A stretch of 64,000 bases of DNA from Cupriavidus numazuensis (lineage in GTDB: Bacteria; Pseudomonadota; Gammaproteobacteria; Burkholderiales; Burkholderiaceae). Below the pieces are notes generated by a model that saw nothing but the letters and a program-made list of their open reading frames with translations, did not search any database and was not told the DNA's origin. This document shows, piece by piece, positions 25,572 through 34,694 of this stretch. Numbering within the stretch: position 1 is the first letter of the stretch; each line of letters begins with the position of its first letter. The stretch spans positions 16,118 to 80,117 of the forward strand of contig NZ_CAJPVI010000042.1 in NCBI RefSeq assembly GCF_905397435.1. Direction: 5' to 3'. The position numbers and the translations under genes are program-made.

Positions 25572-25799
25572 ATGTCCTGCCTCCAGGTGTTTCGCGCTTG
25601 CCGCGTCCTCGGCGCCGCGATGGTCGGGCCTACGATTCTCGTCGGGGTGGCACTCGCCCTCGGTGGCTGCGAGGGCGTTCCGCGAGATACCGCATCGACG
25701 CCGCCTCCGCCTCGTCAGCCAATCGCGACAAGCGATGACCAGTATCCGGCACCGCGGTCCGAGCGCGACACGCGCACCCCTCCGGCACCAGCACGCTAG
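25572..25799 (+). CDS. Small Pro-rich lipoprotein
   Basis: This 75-residue protein has a long signal sequence and a lipobox (LALGGC, Cys33). The mature part is about 43 residues, rich in Pro, Arg and Asp (PRDTASTPPPPRQP). It would be acylated and anchored in the envelope. AGGAG precedes the ATG at ideal spacing. I do not recognise a family. It may be a spacer-like or small regulatory lipoprotein. Confidence 0.7.
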   Translation: MSCLQVFRACRVLGAAMVGPTILVGVALALGGCEGVPRDTASTPPPPRQPIATSDDQYPAPRSERDTRTPPAPAR

Positions 25800-25830
25800 G
25801 CGATTACCCGGCGATGGTCGGCCGGCTGAA

Positions 25831-25862
25831 CAAAAAAGAAAGGGCAACCACAAGGGTTGCCC
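25831..25862 (-). terminator. Rho-independent terminator of acnB
   Basis: On the minus strand GGGCAACC-CTTGT-GGTTGCCC is a perfect 8-bp stem followed by TTTCTTTTTTG. It lies about 110 bp past the acnB stop. Confidence 0.88.
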
Positions 25863-25970
25863 AAGGCAAAATTCTCACACCCGACTATGCATCCGTTGTC
25901 GCCAATGGCGCCCCCGCAGACAGGGGGCGGTCATTGGTGGTGGGGCGGCGTCTGGGTGCAGCGGAGAACC

Positions 25971-28562
25971 TTACAGGTTCACGCTATCAGCGACTTCCTT
26001 GAAGTCCTCGATCTGGTCGAAGTTCATGTACTTGTAGATCTTGTCGCCATTCTGGTTGATGACGCCAATATCGGCCATGTACTCGTCCTTCGACGGGATC
26101 TTGCCCAGACGCGAGCAGATCGCGGCCAGTTCGGCCGAGCCCAGGTACACGTTGGTGTTCTTGCCCAGACGGTTCGGGAAGTTGCGGGTCGAGGTCGACA
26201 TCACCGTCGCGCCTTCGCGCACTTGTGCCTGGTTACCCATGCACAGCGAGCAGCCCGGCATTTCGGTACGCGCGCCAGCCGTGCCGAACACGCCGTAGTG
26301 GCCTTCCTCGGTCAGCTGCTTCTGGTCCATCTTGGTCGGCGGAGCCACCCACAGCTTGACCGGGATGTCGCGCTTGCCTTCCAGCAGCTTCGAAGCGGCA
26401 CGGAAGTGGCCGATGTTGGTCATGCACGAACCGATGAACACTTCGTCGATCTTGGCGCCGGCGACTTCCGACAGCGTCTTCACGTCGTCCGGGTCGTTCG
26501 GGCAGGCCACGATCGGCTCATGCACGTCGGCCAGGTCGATCTCGATGACGGCTGCGTATTCGGCGTCTGCATCCGGAGCCAGCAGTTCCGGCTTGGCCAG
26601 CCACGCTTGCATGGCTTCGATACGGCGCTGCAGGCTGCGCGGATCCTGGTAGCCCTGGGCGATCATCCACTTCAGCAGCGTGATGTTGCTGTTGATGTAT
26701 TCGATGATCGGTTCCTTGTTCAGGTGCACCGAGCAACCGGCGGCCGAACGCTCGGCGGAAGCATCCGACAGTTCGAACGCTTGCTCGACCTTCAGGTCGG
26801 GCAGGCCTTCGATTTCGAGGATACGGCCCGAGAAGATGTTCTTCTTGCCTTGCTTGGCCACGGTCAGCAGGCCTTGCTTGATCGCGTACAGCGGGATCGC
26901 GTTGACCAGGTCACGCAGGGTCACGCCAGGCTGCATCTTGCCCTTGAAGCGGACCAGCACCGATTCCGGCATGTCCAGCGGCATCACGCCGGTGGCAGCG
27001 GCAAAGGCGACCAGGCCCGAACCGGCCGGAAAGCTGATGCCGATCGGGAAGCGGGTGTGCGAGTCGCCGCCGGTGCCAACGGTGTCGGGCAGCAGCATGC
27101 GGTTCAGCCACGAGTGGATCACGCCGTCGCCCGGACGCAGCGAGATACCGCCGCGGGTCGAGATGAACTCGGGCAGCGTGTGGTGCGTCTTGACGTCGAC
27201 CGGCTTCGGATACGCGGCGGTGTGGCAGAACGACTGCATCACCAGGTCGGCCGAGAAGCCCAGGCAGGCCAGGTCCTTCAGCTCGTCACGGGTCATCGGG
27301 CCGGTGGTATCTTGCGAGCCCACCGAGGTCATCTTCGGTTCGCAGTACGTGCCCGGACGGATGCCCTGGCCTTCGGCCAGGCCGCACGCGCGGCCGACCA
27401 TCTTCTGCGCCAGCGTGAAGCCCTTGCCGGTATCGGCCGGGTTCTGCGGCAGGCGGAACAGCGTCGACGGGGCCAGGCCCAGCGCTTCGCGTGCCTTGGC
27501 GGTCAGGCCACGGCCCACGATCAGCGGAATGCGGCCGCCGGCGCGGACTTCGTCGAACAGCACGTCGGACTTGACCTTGAACTCGGAGATCACTGCGCCG
27601 TTCTTCAGGGCCTTGCCTTCGTACGGGCGCAGTTCGACCACGTCGCCCATTTCCATCTGCGACACGTCCAGCTCGATCGGCAGCGCGCCGGCGTCTTCCA
27701 TGGTGTTGTAGAAGATCGGGGCGATCTTGCTGCCCAGGCACACGCCGCCGAAGCGCTTGTTCGGGATGAAGGGGATGTCTTCACCGGTGAACCACAGCAC
27801 CGAGTTGGTGGCCGACTTGCGGCTCGAACCGGTACCAACCACGTCGCCAACGTAGGCAACCAGGTTGCCCTTTTCGGCCAGCGACTGGATGAACTGGATC
27901 GGGCCGCGCTTGCCGTCTTCTTCCGGCTGGAACGCCGCGCCTTCGCGCTTGTTCTTCAGCATGGCCAGCGCGTGCATCGGGATGTCCGGGCGCGTGGTGG
28001 CGTCCGGGGCCGGCGACAGGTCGTCGGTATTGGTTTCGCCCGGCACCTTGAACACGGTGATGGTCAGGCTTTGCGGCACTTCCGGGCGGCTGGTGAACCA
28101 CTCGGCGTCGGCCCAGCTTTGCAGCACGGCCTTGGCGTTGGCGTTGCCCTTGTCCGCGAGTTCCTTGACGTCATGGAAGGCGTCGAACATCAGCAGGGTC
28201 TTCTTCAGCGCCTCAGCGGCGACGGTGCCGACTTCGGCATCGGCCAGCAGCGAGATCAGCGGGGCGATGTTGTAGCCGCCGAGCATGGTGCCCAGCAGTT
28301 CGGTCGCCTTGGCGCGCGAGATCAGCTTGCAGCTGTCCTTGCCCTGGGCGACGGCGGCCAGGAAGGCAGCCTTGACCTTGGCGGCATCATCGACGCCGGC
28401 GGGCACGCGGTTGGTGATCAGGTCGACCAGGACCTGTTCTTCGCCGGCCGGCGGATTCTTCAGCAGGTCGACCAGCTCGGCGGTCTGCTTTGCCGACAGC
28501 GGCAGCGGAGGAATGCCAAGCGCGGCGCGTTCGGCAACATGGGCGCGATAGTTTTCAAGCAT
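25971..28562 (-). CDS. acnB: Aconitate hydratase B
   Basis: This 863-residue bifunctional aconitase B interconverts citrate and isocitrate in the TCA cycle, and in many bacteria 2-methylisocitrate as well. It starts MLENYRAHVAERAALGIPPLPL, a typical AcnB beginning, with the HEAT-like domain first (residues 1-160) and the swivelling domain next. The Fe-S cysteines appear in VFIGSCMTNIGH and GCSLCMGN, and STSTRNFPNRLG is the substrate-site segment. The length is as expected. It is monocistronic, with its own terminator and a palindrome in its promoter region. As a free apo-protein AcnB can bind RNA. Confidence 0.98.
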   Translation of the reverse strand: MLENYRAHVAERAALGIPPLPLSAKQTAELVDLLKNPPAGEEQVLVDLITNRVPAGVDDAAKVKAAFLAAVAQGKDSCKLISRAKATELLGTMLGGYNIAPLISLLADAEVGTVAAEALKKTLLMFDAFHDVKELADKGNANAKAVLQSWADAEWFTSRPEVPQSLTITVFKVPGETNTDDLSPAPDATTRPDIPMHALAMLKNKREGAAFQPEEDGKRGPIQFIQSLAEKGNLVAYVGDVVGTGSSRKSATNSVLWFTGEDIPFIPNKRFGGVCLGSKIAPIFYNTMEDAGALPIELDVSQMEMGDVVELRPYEGKALKNGAVISEFKVKSDVLFDEVRAGGRIPLIVGRGLTAKAREALGLAPSTLFRLPQNPADTGKGFTLAQKMVGRACGLAEGQGIRPGTYCEPKMTSVGSQDTTGPMTRDELKDLACLGFSADLVMQSFCHTAAYPKPVDVKTHHTLPEFISTRGGISLRPGDGVIHSWLNRMLLPDTVGTGGDSHTRFPIGISFPAGSGLVAFAAATGVMPLDMPESVLVRFKGKMQPGVTLRDLVNAIPLYAIKQGLLTVAKQGKKNIFSGRILEIEGLPDLKVEQAFELSDASAERSAAGCSVHLNKEPIIEYINSNITLLKWMIAQGYQDPRSLQRRIEAMQAWLAKPELLAPDADAEYAAVIEIDLADVHEPIVACPNDPDDVKTLSEVAGAKIDEVFIGSCMTNIGHFRAASKLLEGKRDIPVKLWVAPPTKMDQKQLTEEGHYGVFGTAGARTEMPGCSLCMGNQAQVREGATVMSTSTRNFPNRLGKNTNVYLGSAELAAICSRLGKIPSKDEYMADIGVINQNGDKIYKYMNFDQIEDFKEVADSVNL

Positions 28563-29012
28563 GGGAACCTGCTTAGTAATTAGGTTGTAGAAATTCCGTT
28601 GACGTCGCGATTGTAGTCGGAAGCGCCGCCCCGGTCAAATGTCTTATATCTTATATAAGAGTGAAAAATAAAAATCTCTTTCCAAACAACCACTTACAAA
28701 CTAGTGAATCTGTCGACCAGCATGATCGACTACCCGAGTAGTGTAGTAGGGATTGATGACGGCGCCAGGCATTTGGCATCAGCCCAAAACCCCCGCCGAT
28801 CTCGGCCGGCGTGGGGTGCGCACCGGCAACTCAAGTTCCGCGGGCAATACGCGTTAACCATGCAGCAGGCGCGCACCGCACGCCGGCTGGCGCAGCCATG
28901 CCTGCTCCCTTTCCGCTCAAACGGCCAAGCTGAAAGGGTTTCTCCCTTTTTTTCGGCCCTTTGCTGGCCTGCGATTCCGCAAGAATGGCAGGCATTCCGA
29001 TACAGGCTTCTC
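28561..29012. other. Divergent intergenic region acnB / fliL
   Basis: This is 450 bp without a convincing gene. Besides the acnB palindrome it holds a terminator-like hairpin (AAAGGG-TTTCT-CCCTTT plus T-run, 28933-28953), 60 bp before fliL. That hairpin may be an attenuator or the end of an unseen transcript. I see no clear sigma-28 or sigma-54 promoter. Confidence 0.4.
28641..28660. promoter_or_regulatory. AT-rich palindrome in the acnB promoter region
   Basis: TCTTATATAAGA is a perfect 12-bp palindrome (28649-28660), preceded by a further TCTTATA half at 28642-28648. It lies 80-100 bp before the acnB start, where the promoter is expected. It could be a GntR- or MarR-type operator, or it could simply supply TATAAG -10 boxes. 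Confidence 0.45.
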
Positions 29013-29507
29013 ATGGCGAACACGGCTTCTCCTTCCCAGGTTGGCGGCACCTCAAGCAAGCGAGGCCGCATGCTGCTGATTGGCGGCGGCGTGCTGATCC
29101 TGGCTCTGGGCGCCGGAGGATTCGTGCTGGGCAACATCCTGAGCAACCGGCAGCCCGCGGCACCCGCTGCACCGGCCGCGCCCGTGATCCCGCCGCCCAT
29201 CTTCGTGCCGCTGGACGCCTTCACCGTGAACCTCAAGGGCGAGGACGGCGATCGCTTCCTGCATACCGGCCTGTCCCTGAAAGTGGCGGACGCCGACACG
29301 CAGGCGCGCATGACCCAGTACCTGCCCGAAGCCCGCAGCCGCATTCTGCTGCTGCTGTCAGCCCGGCAACCGGCGGATCTCGCCACGGTGGAAGGCAAGC
29401 GCAAGCTGGCCGACGACATCCGCAACGCGATCAATCAGCCGTTCGCGACGGGACTGCCGCCGCAGCGCGTGCTCGACGTGTTGTTCACCTCTTTCGTGGT
29501 GCAGTAA
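29013..29507 (+). CDS. fliL: Flagellar basal-body-associated protein FliL
   Basis: This 164-residue single-pass inner-membrane protein surrounds the stator and supports motor torque. It has a cytoplasmic Ser/Lys N-terminus, a membrane helix at about 20-42 (MLLIGGGVLILALGAGGFVLG), an Ala/Pro linker, and the periplasmic FliL domain (FVPLDAFTVNLKGEDGDRFLHT, then the final RVLDVLFTSFVVQ). It is the first gene of the fliLMNOPQR operon. The ATG at 29013 has only a weak ribosome site. A gap of 156 bp separates it from fliM. Confidence 0.95.
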   Translation: MANTASPSQVGGTSSKRGRMLLIGGGVLILALGAGGFVLGNILSNRQPAAPAAPAAPVIPPPIFVPLDAFTVNLKGEDGDRFLHTGLSLKVADADTQARMTQYLPEARSRILLLLSARQPADLATVEGKRKLADDIRNAINQPFATGLPPQRVLDVLFTSFVVQ

Positions 29508-29663
29508 GCACTTTGCCCTGCCCCGACAGCCAACCCGATATGAAACTGCCATCCGCCTTTCAGCACCGCCACCAACGCACCCGCATGCTTGCGGGCCGCC
29601 GTGCGCGCTGACGTGGATATGGACAGTTCGATTCACACCGCAGCATAAGGGGCAGGACACCAG

Positions 29664-30677
29664 ATGGCCTATGACAAGTTCCTCTCGCAGGACGAGGTAG
29701 ACGAGCTGCTCAAGGGTGTTTCCGGCGAAGCCGACACGCCCAAGGCGAGCGAGCCCGCCGCGCCCGACGAGGGCGGCGTGCGCCCGTACAACCTCGCCAC
29801 GCAGGAACGCGTGATCCGCGGGCGGCTGCACACGCTCGAGATCATCAACGAACGCTTTGCGCGTTCGCTGCGCACGGCGCTGTTCAACTTCATCCGCCGC
29901 GGCGCGGACATCACCGTGGGCAGCGTGCGCATCGAGAAGTTCGGCGATTTCGCGCGCAACCTGCCGATGCCGACCAACCTGAACCTGGTCCACATGAAGC
30001 CGCTGCGTGGCACGGCACTGTTCGTGTACGACCCGAACCTGGTGTTCCTGGTGGTCGACAACCTGTTCGGCGGCGACGGCCGCTTCCACACCCGCGTGGA
30101 AGGCCGTGACTTCACCCAGACCGAGCAGCGCATCATCCAGCGCATGCTGGAGATGACGCTGACCAGCTACGGCAATGCCTGGCGCACCGTGTATCCGATC
30201 GAGACCGAATACGTCCGCTCCGAGATGCACACCAAGTTTGCAAACGTCGCCACGGTCAATGAGGCCGTGATCACCACCGCCTTCCACATCGAACTGGGCG
30301 CCGTGGGCGGACAGCTGCATGTCTGCCTGCCCTACGCCATGATCGAGCCGCTCAAGGACCTGCTGATGAATCCGCTGCAGGACGAGAAGGAGGTCGACAA
30401 GAGCTGGCTCGCGAAACTGTCCACGCAGTTGCGCGCGGCCGATGTGGAAGTCGTGGCCGAGTTCACGCACGTGCAAAGCACCGTGGCGGAAGTCCTGGCG
30501 CTGCGCGCCGGCGACGTGCTGCCGATCGAGCTGCCGGAGCACGTGTTCGGCAAGGTGAACGGCGTGCCCGTCATGCAATGCGGATTCGGCACGATCAACG
30601 GCCAGTACGCGCTGCGGGTAGAGCGAATGATCAATCACCAAGACAGCGATTCCAACAAGGAAACCGATCATGACTGA
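29664..30677 (+). CDS. fliM: Flagellar motor switch protein FliM
   Basis: This 337-residue C-ring protein binds phospho-CheY and switches rotation. The N-terminal CheY-binding peptide is intact (FLSQDEVDELLKGV). The middle CheC-like domain includes RGADITVGSVRIEKFGDFARNLP and LFGGDGRFHTRVEGRDFTQTEQRI. The C-terminal SpoA domain follows from about 250 (LPIELPEHVFGKVNGVPVMQC). It overlaps fliN by 8 bp, as is typical of coupled translation. Confidence 0.98.
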   Translation: MAYDKFLSQDEVDELLKGVSGEADTPKASEPAAPDEGGVRPYNLATQERVIRGRLHTLEIINERFARSLRTALFNFIRRGADITVGSVRIEKFGDFARNLPMPTNLNLVHMKPLRGTALFVYDPNLVFLVVDNLFGGDGRFHTRVEGRDFTQTEQRIIQRMLEMTLTSYGNAWRTVYPIETEYVRSEMHTKFANVATVNEAVITTAFHIELGAVGGQLHVCLPYAMIEPLKDLLMNPLQDEKEVDKSWLAKLSTQLRAADVEVVAEFTHVQSTVAEVLALRAGDVLPIELPEHVFGKVNGVPVMQCGFGTINGQYALRVERMINHQDSDSNKETDHD

Positions 30678-31098
30678 CGGCATCGAGGACAAGCCGGTCG
30701 ATCCGATGGACGACTGGGCCAGCGCGCTGGCGGAACAGACCAGCGCCACTGCGGCCGAAGCCCCGGTAGCGGCCGCCATCCCGGCCACCGCCACCGTCTT
30801 CCCGCCGCTGGCCAAGGAAGCACCGAGCGGCTTCCAGAACGATATCGAGATGATCCTCGATATCCCCGTACAGCTCACGGTCGAGCTGGGCCGCACCAAG
30901 GTGCCCATCAAGAACCTGCTGCAGCTTGCGCAGGGCTCCGTGGTGGAACTGGACGGGCTGGCCGGCGAGCCGATGGACGTGCTGGTCAACGGCTACCTGA
31001 TCGCGCAGGGCGAGGTGGTGGTCGTGAACGACAAGTTCGGCATCCGCCTGACGGACATCATCACGCCGTCCGAACGCATCCGCAAACTCAACAAATGA
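30670..31098 (+). CDS. fliN: Flagellar motor switch protein FliN
   Basis: This 142-residue C-ring protein has an acidic, Ala-rich N-terminal half (residues 1-60) and a C-terminal SpoA domain (DIPVQLTVELGRTKVPIKNLL, ending NDKFGIRLTDIITPSERIRKL). It forms the lower ring with FliM and takes part in export. The start overlaps fliM and the stop overlaps fliO by 4 bp (ATGA). Confidence 0.97.
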   Translation: MTDGIEDKPVDPMDDWASALAEQTSATAAEAPVAAAIPATATVFPPLAKEAPSGFQNDIEMILDIPVQLTVELGRTKVPIKNLLQLAQGSVVELDGLAGEPMDVLVNGYLIAQGEVVVVNDKFGIRLTDIITPSERIRKLNK

Positions 31099-31544
31099 AC
31101 GCCGTAGCCCGCCTGCGGCGTGCCGTCCTGCCGCTCGCGGCGGTCGGCGCGCCATGCCTGGCCCATGCAGCCGAAGGCGGTAGCCCCGCCATCAGCGGCG
31201 CGGCCAGCCTGGCGCAGGCCGGGCTCGGGCTGTTCGGCGTCATTGCGCTGATCCTCGGGCTCGCCTGGGTGGCGCGCCGTGCAGGCCTGGTGCGCCACGG
31301 CCCGCAGGGCATGATGAAGGTAATCGGCAGCACCATGCTCGGCGCGCGCCAGCGGCTGGTGCTGGTCGAGGTGGGCGACACCTGGCTGGTGCTCGGCGTG
31401 AGCGCTGGCGAAATCCGCACCTTGCACAGCATGCCGGCAGGACAGGCGACGCCATCGGCGCCGTCCGGCCCCGGCGGCAAGACTTCCGGCGGCAGCTTTG
31501 CCGAAAAGCTGCTGCGCTCGATGCAGGAAAACTTCAAGTCATGA
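31095..31544 (+). CDS. fliO: Flagellar biosynthesis protein FliO
   Basis: This 149-residue membrane protein helps assemble the FliPQR export gate. A signal-like N-terminus is followed by one strong membrane helix (AQAGLGLFGVIALILGLAWV). A small cytoplasmic domain contains GMMKVIGSTMLGARQRLVLVEVGDTWLVLGV, the family signature in two parts. It overlaps fliN and fliP by 4 bp each. Low overall conservation is normal for FliO, and position confirms the call. Confidence 0.95.
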   Translation: MNAVARLRRAVLPLAAVGAPCLAHAAEGGSPAISGAASLAQAGLGLFGVIALILGLAWVARRAGLVRHGPQGMMKVIGSTMLGARQRLVLVEVGDTWLVLGVSAGEIRTLHSMPAGQATPSAPSGPGGKTSGGSFAEKLLRSMQENFKS

Positions 31545-32338
31545 ACACCGAGCGCGCCGCCACACCGCGGCGCAAGACGCAATTCCAAGCGCTGGCCATC
31601 GGCAGCGCGCTACTGGTGGCCGTGCTGGCGCTGGCACTCACGCCGGCCCCCGTGCTCGCGCAGGCGCTGCCCGGCGTAACGAGCAAACCCGGCCCGGGCG
31701 GCGGCCAGATCTGGTCGCTGTCGATCCAGACGCTGGTCCTGCTGACCTCGCTCAGCTTCCTGCCGGCGGCCGTGCTGATGATGACCGGCTTCACCCGCAT
31801 CGTCATCGTGCTGGGGCTGCTGCGCAACGCACTCGGCACGGCATCGTCGCCGCCGAACCAGGTACTGGTGGGCCTGTCGCTGTTCCTGACCTTCTTCGTG
31901 ATGAGCCCCGTGCTTGATCGCGTCTACAACGACGCCTACAAGCCGCTGTCCGAGAACAGGATCAGCCTCGAGACCGCGATGGCGAAGGCGGCGGAGCCGC
32001 TCAAGGGTTTCATGCTCAAGCAGACCCGCGAGAAGGATCTCGCCATGTTCGCGCAGATGGCCAAGGCGCCGGAAATGCAGGGCCCCGAAGAGGTGCCGAT
32101 GAGCATTCTGGTTCCGGCCTTCGTCACGAGCGAACTCAAGACCGCGTTCCAGATCGGCTTTACGATTTTCATCCCGTTCCTTGTCATCGACCTCGTCGTC
32201 GCCAGCGTACTGATGGCAATGGGCATGATGATGGTGCCGCCCGCCTCGATTTCGCTGCCATTCAAGCTGATGCTATTCGTGCTCGTGGATGGCTGGCAGC
32301 TGCTGCTGGGCTCGCTGGCGCAGAGCTTCATGAATTGA
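31541..32338 (+). CDS. fliP: Flagellar export gate protein FliP
   Basis: This 265-residue core subunit of the flagellar type III export gate has a cleavable signal peptide (about residues 1-40). The first helix region is TLVLLTSLSFLPAAVLMMTGFTRI, in part. The later signature covers ILVPAFVTSELKTAFQIGFTIFIPFLVIDLVVAS, in parts, with MGMMMVPP after it. It forms a pentamer with FliQ and FliR. Its start overlaps fliO. Confidence 0.98.
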   Translation: MNTERAATPRRKTQFQALAIGSALLVAVLALALTPAPVLAQALPGVTSKPGPGGGQIWSLSIQTLVLLTSLSFLPAAVLMMTGFTRIVIVLGLLRNALGTASSPPNQVLVGLSLFLTFFVMSPVLDRVYNDAYKPLSENRISLETAMAKAAEPLKGFMLKQTREKDLAMFAQMAKAPEMQGPEEVPMSILVPAFVTSELKTAFQIGFTIFIPFLVIDLVVASVLMAMGMMMVPPASISLPFKLMLFVLVDGWQLLLGSLAQSFMN

Positions 32339-32360
32339 CCCGCCCCGACTGAACCTGGCC

Positions 32361-32630
32361 ATGACTCCGGAAACCGTAATGACCATCGCGGCCCACGCGA
32401 TGAAGATGACGCTGATGCTGGCGGCGCCGCCGCTGCTGGTGGCCCTTGCCGCCGGCCTGGTGGTGAGCCTGTTCCAGGCCGCCACGCAGATCAACGAAAT
32501 GACGCTGACCTTCATTCCGAAGCTGATCGCGCTGTTCGCCACGCTGGTGCTGGCCGGCCCGTGGATGATCAACGCCATGGTGGACTACATGCGTGAAATC
32601 CTCCAGAGCATTCCTGCGATGGCGCACTGA
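32361..32630 (+). CDS. fliQ: Flagellar export gate protein FliQ
   Basis: This 89-residue protein has two membrane helices (MTLMLAAPPLLVALAAGLVV and LIALFATLVLAGPWMINAMV) separated by the conserved loop FQAATQINEMTLTFIPK. Four copies complete the export gate. It begins 22 bp after fliP. Confidence 0.97.
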   Translation: MTPETVMTIAAHAMKMTLMLAAPPLLVALAAGLVVSLFQAATQINEMTLTFIPKLIALFATLVLAGPWMINAMVDYMREILQSIPAMAH

Positions 32631-32660
32631 CGCCGTCGTTGCCGCCACCCGCATCCCGCC

Positions 32661-33446
32661 GTGATCGAAGTCACCAACGCGCAGCTCTATGGCTGGATCG
32701 CGGCCTTCCTGTGGCCGTTCTTCCGGCTGCTCGCGCTGATCGGCACGGCGCCGCTGTTCGGTGAATCGACCATTCCTGGCCGCGTCAAGGTGGGCCTGGC
32801 TGCGCTCATCGCGATGGTGGTCTCGCCCACGCTCGGCAGCCTGCCCGTAGTGCCGGTCTACTCCTGGCAAGGCCTGATCATCATCCTCAACGAGGTTGGC
32901 ATCGGGCTGGCCACGGGTTTCACCATGCGGCTGGTGTTCGCGATCGTGCAGCAGGCTGGTGAAATCATCGGCATGCAGATGGGCCTGGGCTTCGCCTCGT
33001 TCTTCGACCGCGCCGCCGGCGGACAGACCATGGTGCTGGCGCGCTTCCTCAATATCATCGCCGTGCTGCTGTTCCTGGCCATGGATGGCCACCTGCTGAT
33101 GCTTGGCGCGCTGGTCGACAGCTTCCAGGGCCTGCCCATCGGCGCTACGCCGGTATCCGGCGAAGGCTGGCATGCCGTCGCGCGTGCAGGCAGCATGGTG
33201 TTCTCGTCCGGTCTGCTGCTCGCGCTGCCGATGATCGCCGCGCTGCTGACGCTGAACCTTGCCATGGGCATTCTGAACCGCGCGTCGCCGCAGCTGTCGA
33301 TTTTTGCGGTCGGCTTCCCGGTCACGCTGTCGGGCGGTCTTCTCGTGCTGGCCCTGGTCATGCCGCAGATGGGCAGCTACATGCAGCACATGATCGAAGC
33401 GGGACTGGACGCGGTGAACACGGTGCTGAGCCAGTTCGCGCGCTGA
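32661..33446 (+). CDS. fliR: Flagellar export gate protein FliR
   Basis: This 261-residue protein has about six membrane helices and is the single-copy subunit closing the export gate. It starts with GTG 32661 (VIEVTNAQLYGWIAAFLWPF). GEIIGMQMGLGFASFFDRAAGGQ is the conserved central segment. It ends the operon, with a hairpin terminator before the convergent ald gene. The next flagellar genes (flhB and others) are not in this window. Confidence 0.97.
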   Translation: MIEVTNAQLYGWIAAFLWPFFRLLALIGTAPLFGESTIPGRVKVGLAALIAMVVSPTLGSLPVVPVYSWQGLIIILNEVGIGLATGFTMRLVFAIVQQAGEIIGMQMGLGFASFFDRAAGGQTMVLARFLNIIAVLLFLAMDGHLLMLGALVDSFQGLPIGATPVSGEGWHAVARAGSMVFSSGLLLALPMIAALLTLNLAMGILNRASPQLSIFAVGFPVTLSGGLLVLALVMPQMGSYMQHMIEAGLDAVNTVLSQFAR

Positions 33447-33459
33447 GGCGCGCGTGGCG

Positions 33460-33493
33460 AATCGTCCCGCCGGACATGGCGGGACGCGATTTC
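33460..33493. terminator. Bidirectional hairpin between fliR and ald
   Basis: GTCCCGCC-GGACAT-GGCGGGAC is a perfect 8-bp stem (33464-33471 with 33478-33485). It is extended by AATC/GATT with a bulge. Short T-runs occur on both sides, so it can terminate both convergent operons. The T-tracts are weak. Confidence 0.55.
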
Positions 33494-33523
33494 CTCACAG
33501 TGGCCGATTAGTTCGGCACCCTC

Positions 33524-34642
33524 TCAATGCGCCAGCAGTTGCGCAGCATCGTGGCACTCATAGCCAAGATCGTGCGCGACCTCCTTGCATGTCACCTTGC
33601 CGAACGCCACGTTCAGGCCGTTGGCAAGGTGCGGATTGTCCGCCAATGCCGCCTTCCAGCCTTTGTCCGCGATCTGCAGGGCGAATGGCAGCGTGGCGTT
33701 GTTGAGCGCGTAGGTCGAGGTACGCGGCACCGCCCCCGGCATATTGGCCACGCAATAGTGCAGCACCTGGCCGACCAGATAGGTCGGATCCGCGTGCGTC
33801 GTCGCCTTGGCGGTCTCGCAGCAGCCGCCCTGGTCAATAGCCACATCCACGATGACCGAACCCGGCTTCATCGCGTCCACCATGCCGGCCGTCACCAGCT
33901 TGGGCGCGGCCGCGCCAGGAATCAGCACGCCGCCGATGACGAGATCGGCCGACAGCACGTGGCGCTCCACGTTATCCTGGTTGGAGTAGACCGTCATCAC
34001 GCGGGCGCCCAGCAAGCGGTCCATGCGCCGCAGCACGTCGATATTGCGGTCGATCACCACCACGTGGGCGCCTGTACCCACGGCGATCTGCGCCGCATTG
34101 CTGCCCACCACGCCGCCGCCGAGAATCACGATCTTGGCCGGCTCCACGCCCGCCACGCCGCCGAGCAGAACGCCCATGCCGCCGCGCGCCTTCTCCAGGC
34201 AGTGTGCCCCGGCCTGCACCGACATGCGGCCGGCGACCTCCGACATCGGCGCCAGCAGCGGCAAGCCGCCGCCGGCCTGGGTGACGGTCTCATACGCAAT
34301 ACAGACCGCGCCACTGCGGACCAGATCGGCGCACTGGTCCGGATCCGGCGCCAGGTGCAAGTAGGTATAGAGAATTTGCCCCTCGCGCAGCATGGCGCGC
34401 TCGTTGGCCTGCGGCTCCTTGACCTTCACGATCATTTCCGCGTTGGCGAAGATCTCCTGCGCCGTATCGACGATGGTGGCACCGGCCTTGCGGTAATCGG
34501 CATCGCTCGCGCCGATGCCAGCGCCGGCCGTCGTCTGTACGAGCACGTGGTGGCCGTGTGCCGTCATCTCGCGCACCGACGATGGCGTCAGGCCGACGCG
34601 ATACTCATGGTTCTTGATTTCCTTCGGTACTCCGATCCTCAT
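33524..34642 (-). CDS. ald: Alanine dehydrogenase
   Basis: This 372-residue NAD-dependent enzyme converts L-alanine to pyruvate and ammonium. It has the N-terminal family start MRIGVPKEIKNHEYRVGLTP. The substrate residues lie in KVKEPQ and YTYLHLAPD, and GGGVVGSNAAQIAVGTGAHV is the Rossmann motif. The C-terminal signature is VDVAIDQGGCCET. AGGAGA precedes the ATG. It is last in the phnR-phnA-phnY-ald run. PhnW makes one alanine per AEP using pyruvate, so Ald here can regenerate pyruvate and release the nitrogen. This is a sensible but inferred coupling. Confidence 0.96.
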   Translation of the reverse strand: MRIGVPKEIKNHEYRVGLTPSSVREMTAHGHHVLVQTTAGAGIGASDADYRKAGATIVDTAQEIFANAEMIVKVKEPQANERAMLREGQILYTYLHLAPDPDQCADLVRSGAVCIAYETVTQAGGGLPLLAPMSEVAGRMSVQAGAHCLEKARGGMGVLLGGVAGVEPAKIVILGGGVVGSNAAQIAVGTGAHVVVIDRNIDVLRRMDRLLGARVMTVYSNQDNVERHVLSADLVIGGVLIPGAAAPKLVTAGMVDAMKPGSVIVDVAIDQGGCCETAKATTHADPTYLVGQVLHYCVANMPGAVPRTSTYALNNATLPFALQIADKGWKAALADNPHLANGLNVAFGKVTCKEVAHDLGYECHDAAQLLAH

Positions 34643-34694
34643 TGCTGTCTCCTGTTTGAATGGTGTGCAAATCCGGTACGGTGGCGCCGCCGTC

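Noticed and set aside
25857..28583. Open frame of about 900 codons antisense to acnB
   Set aside because: Composition (Arg, His, Gln, Asp) is typical of antisense frames of GC-rich genes, and acnB is unambiguous.
29540..29611. 23-codon frame between fliL and fliM
   Set aside because: It starts with ATG and is Arg/His-rich, but it lacks a ribosome site and any sign of conservation. A leader peptide cannot be excluded.
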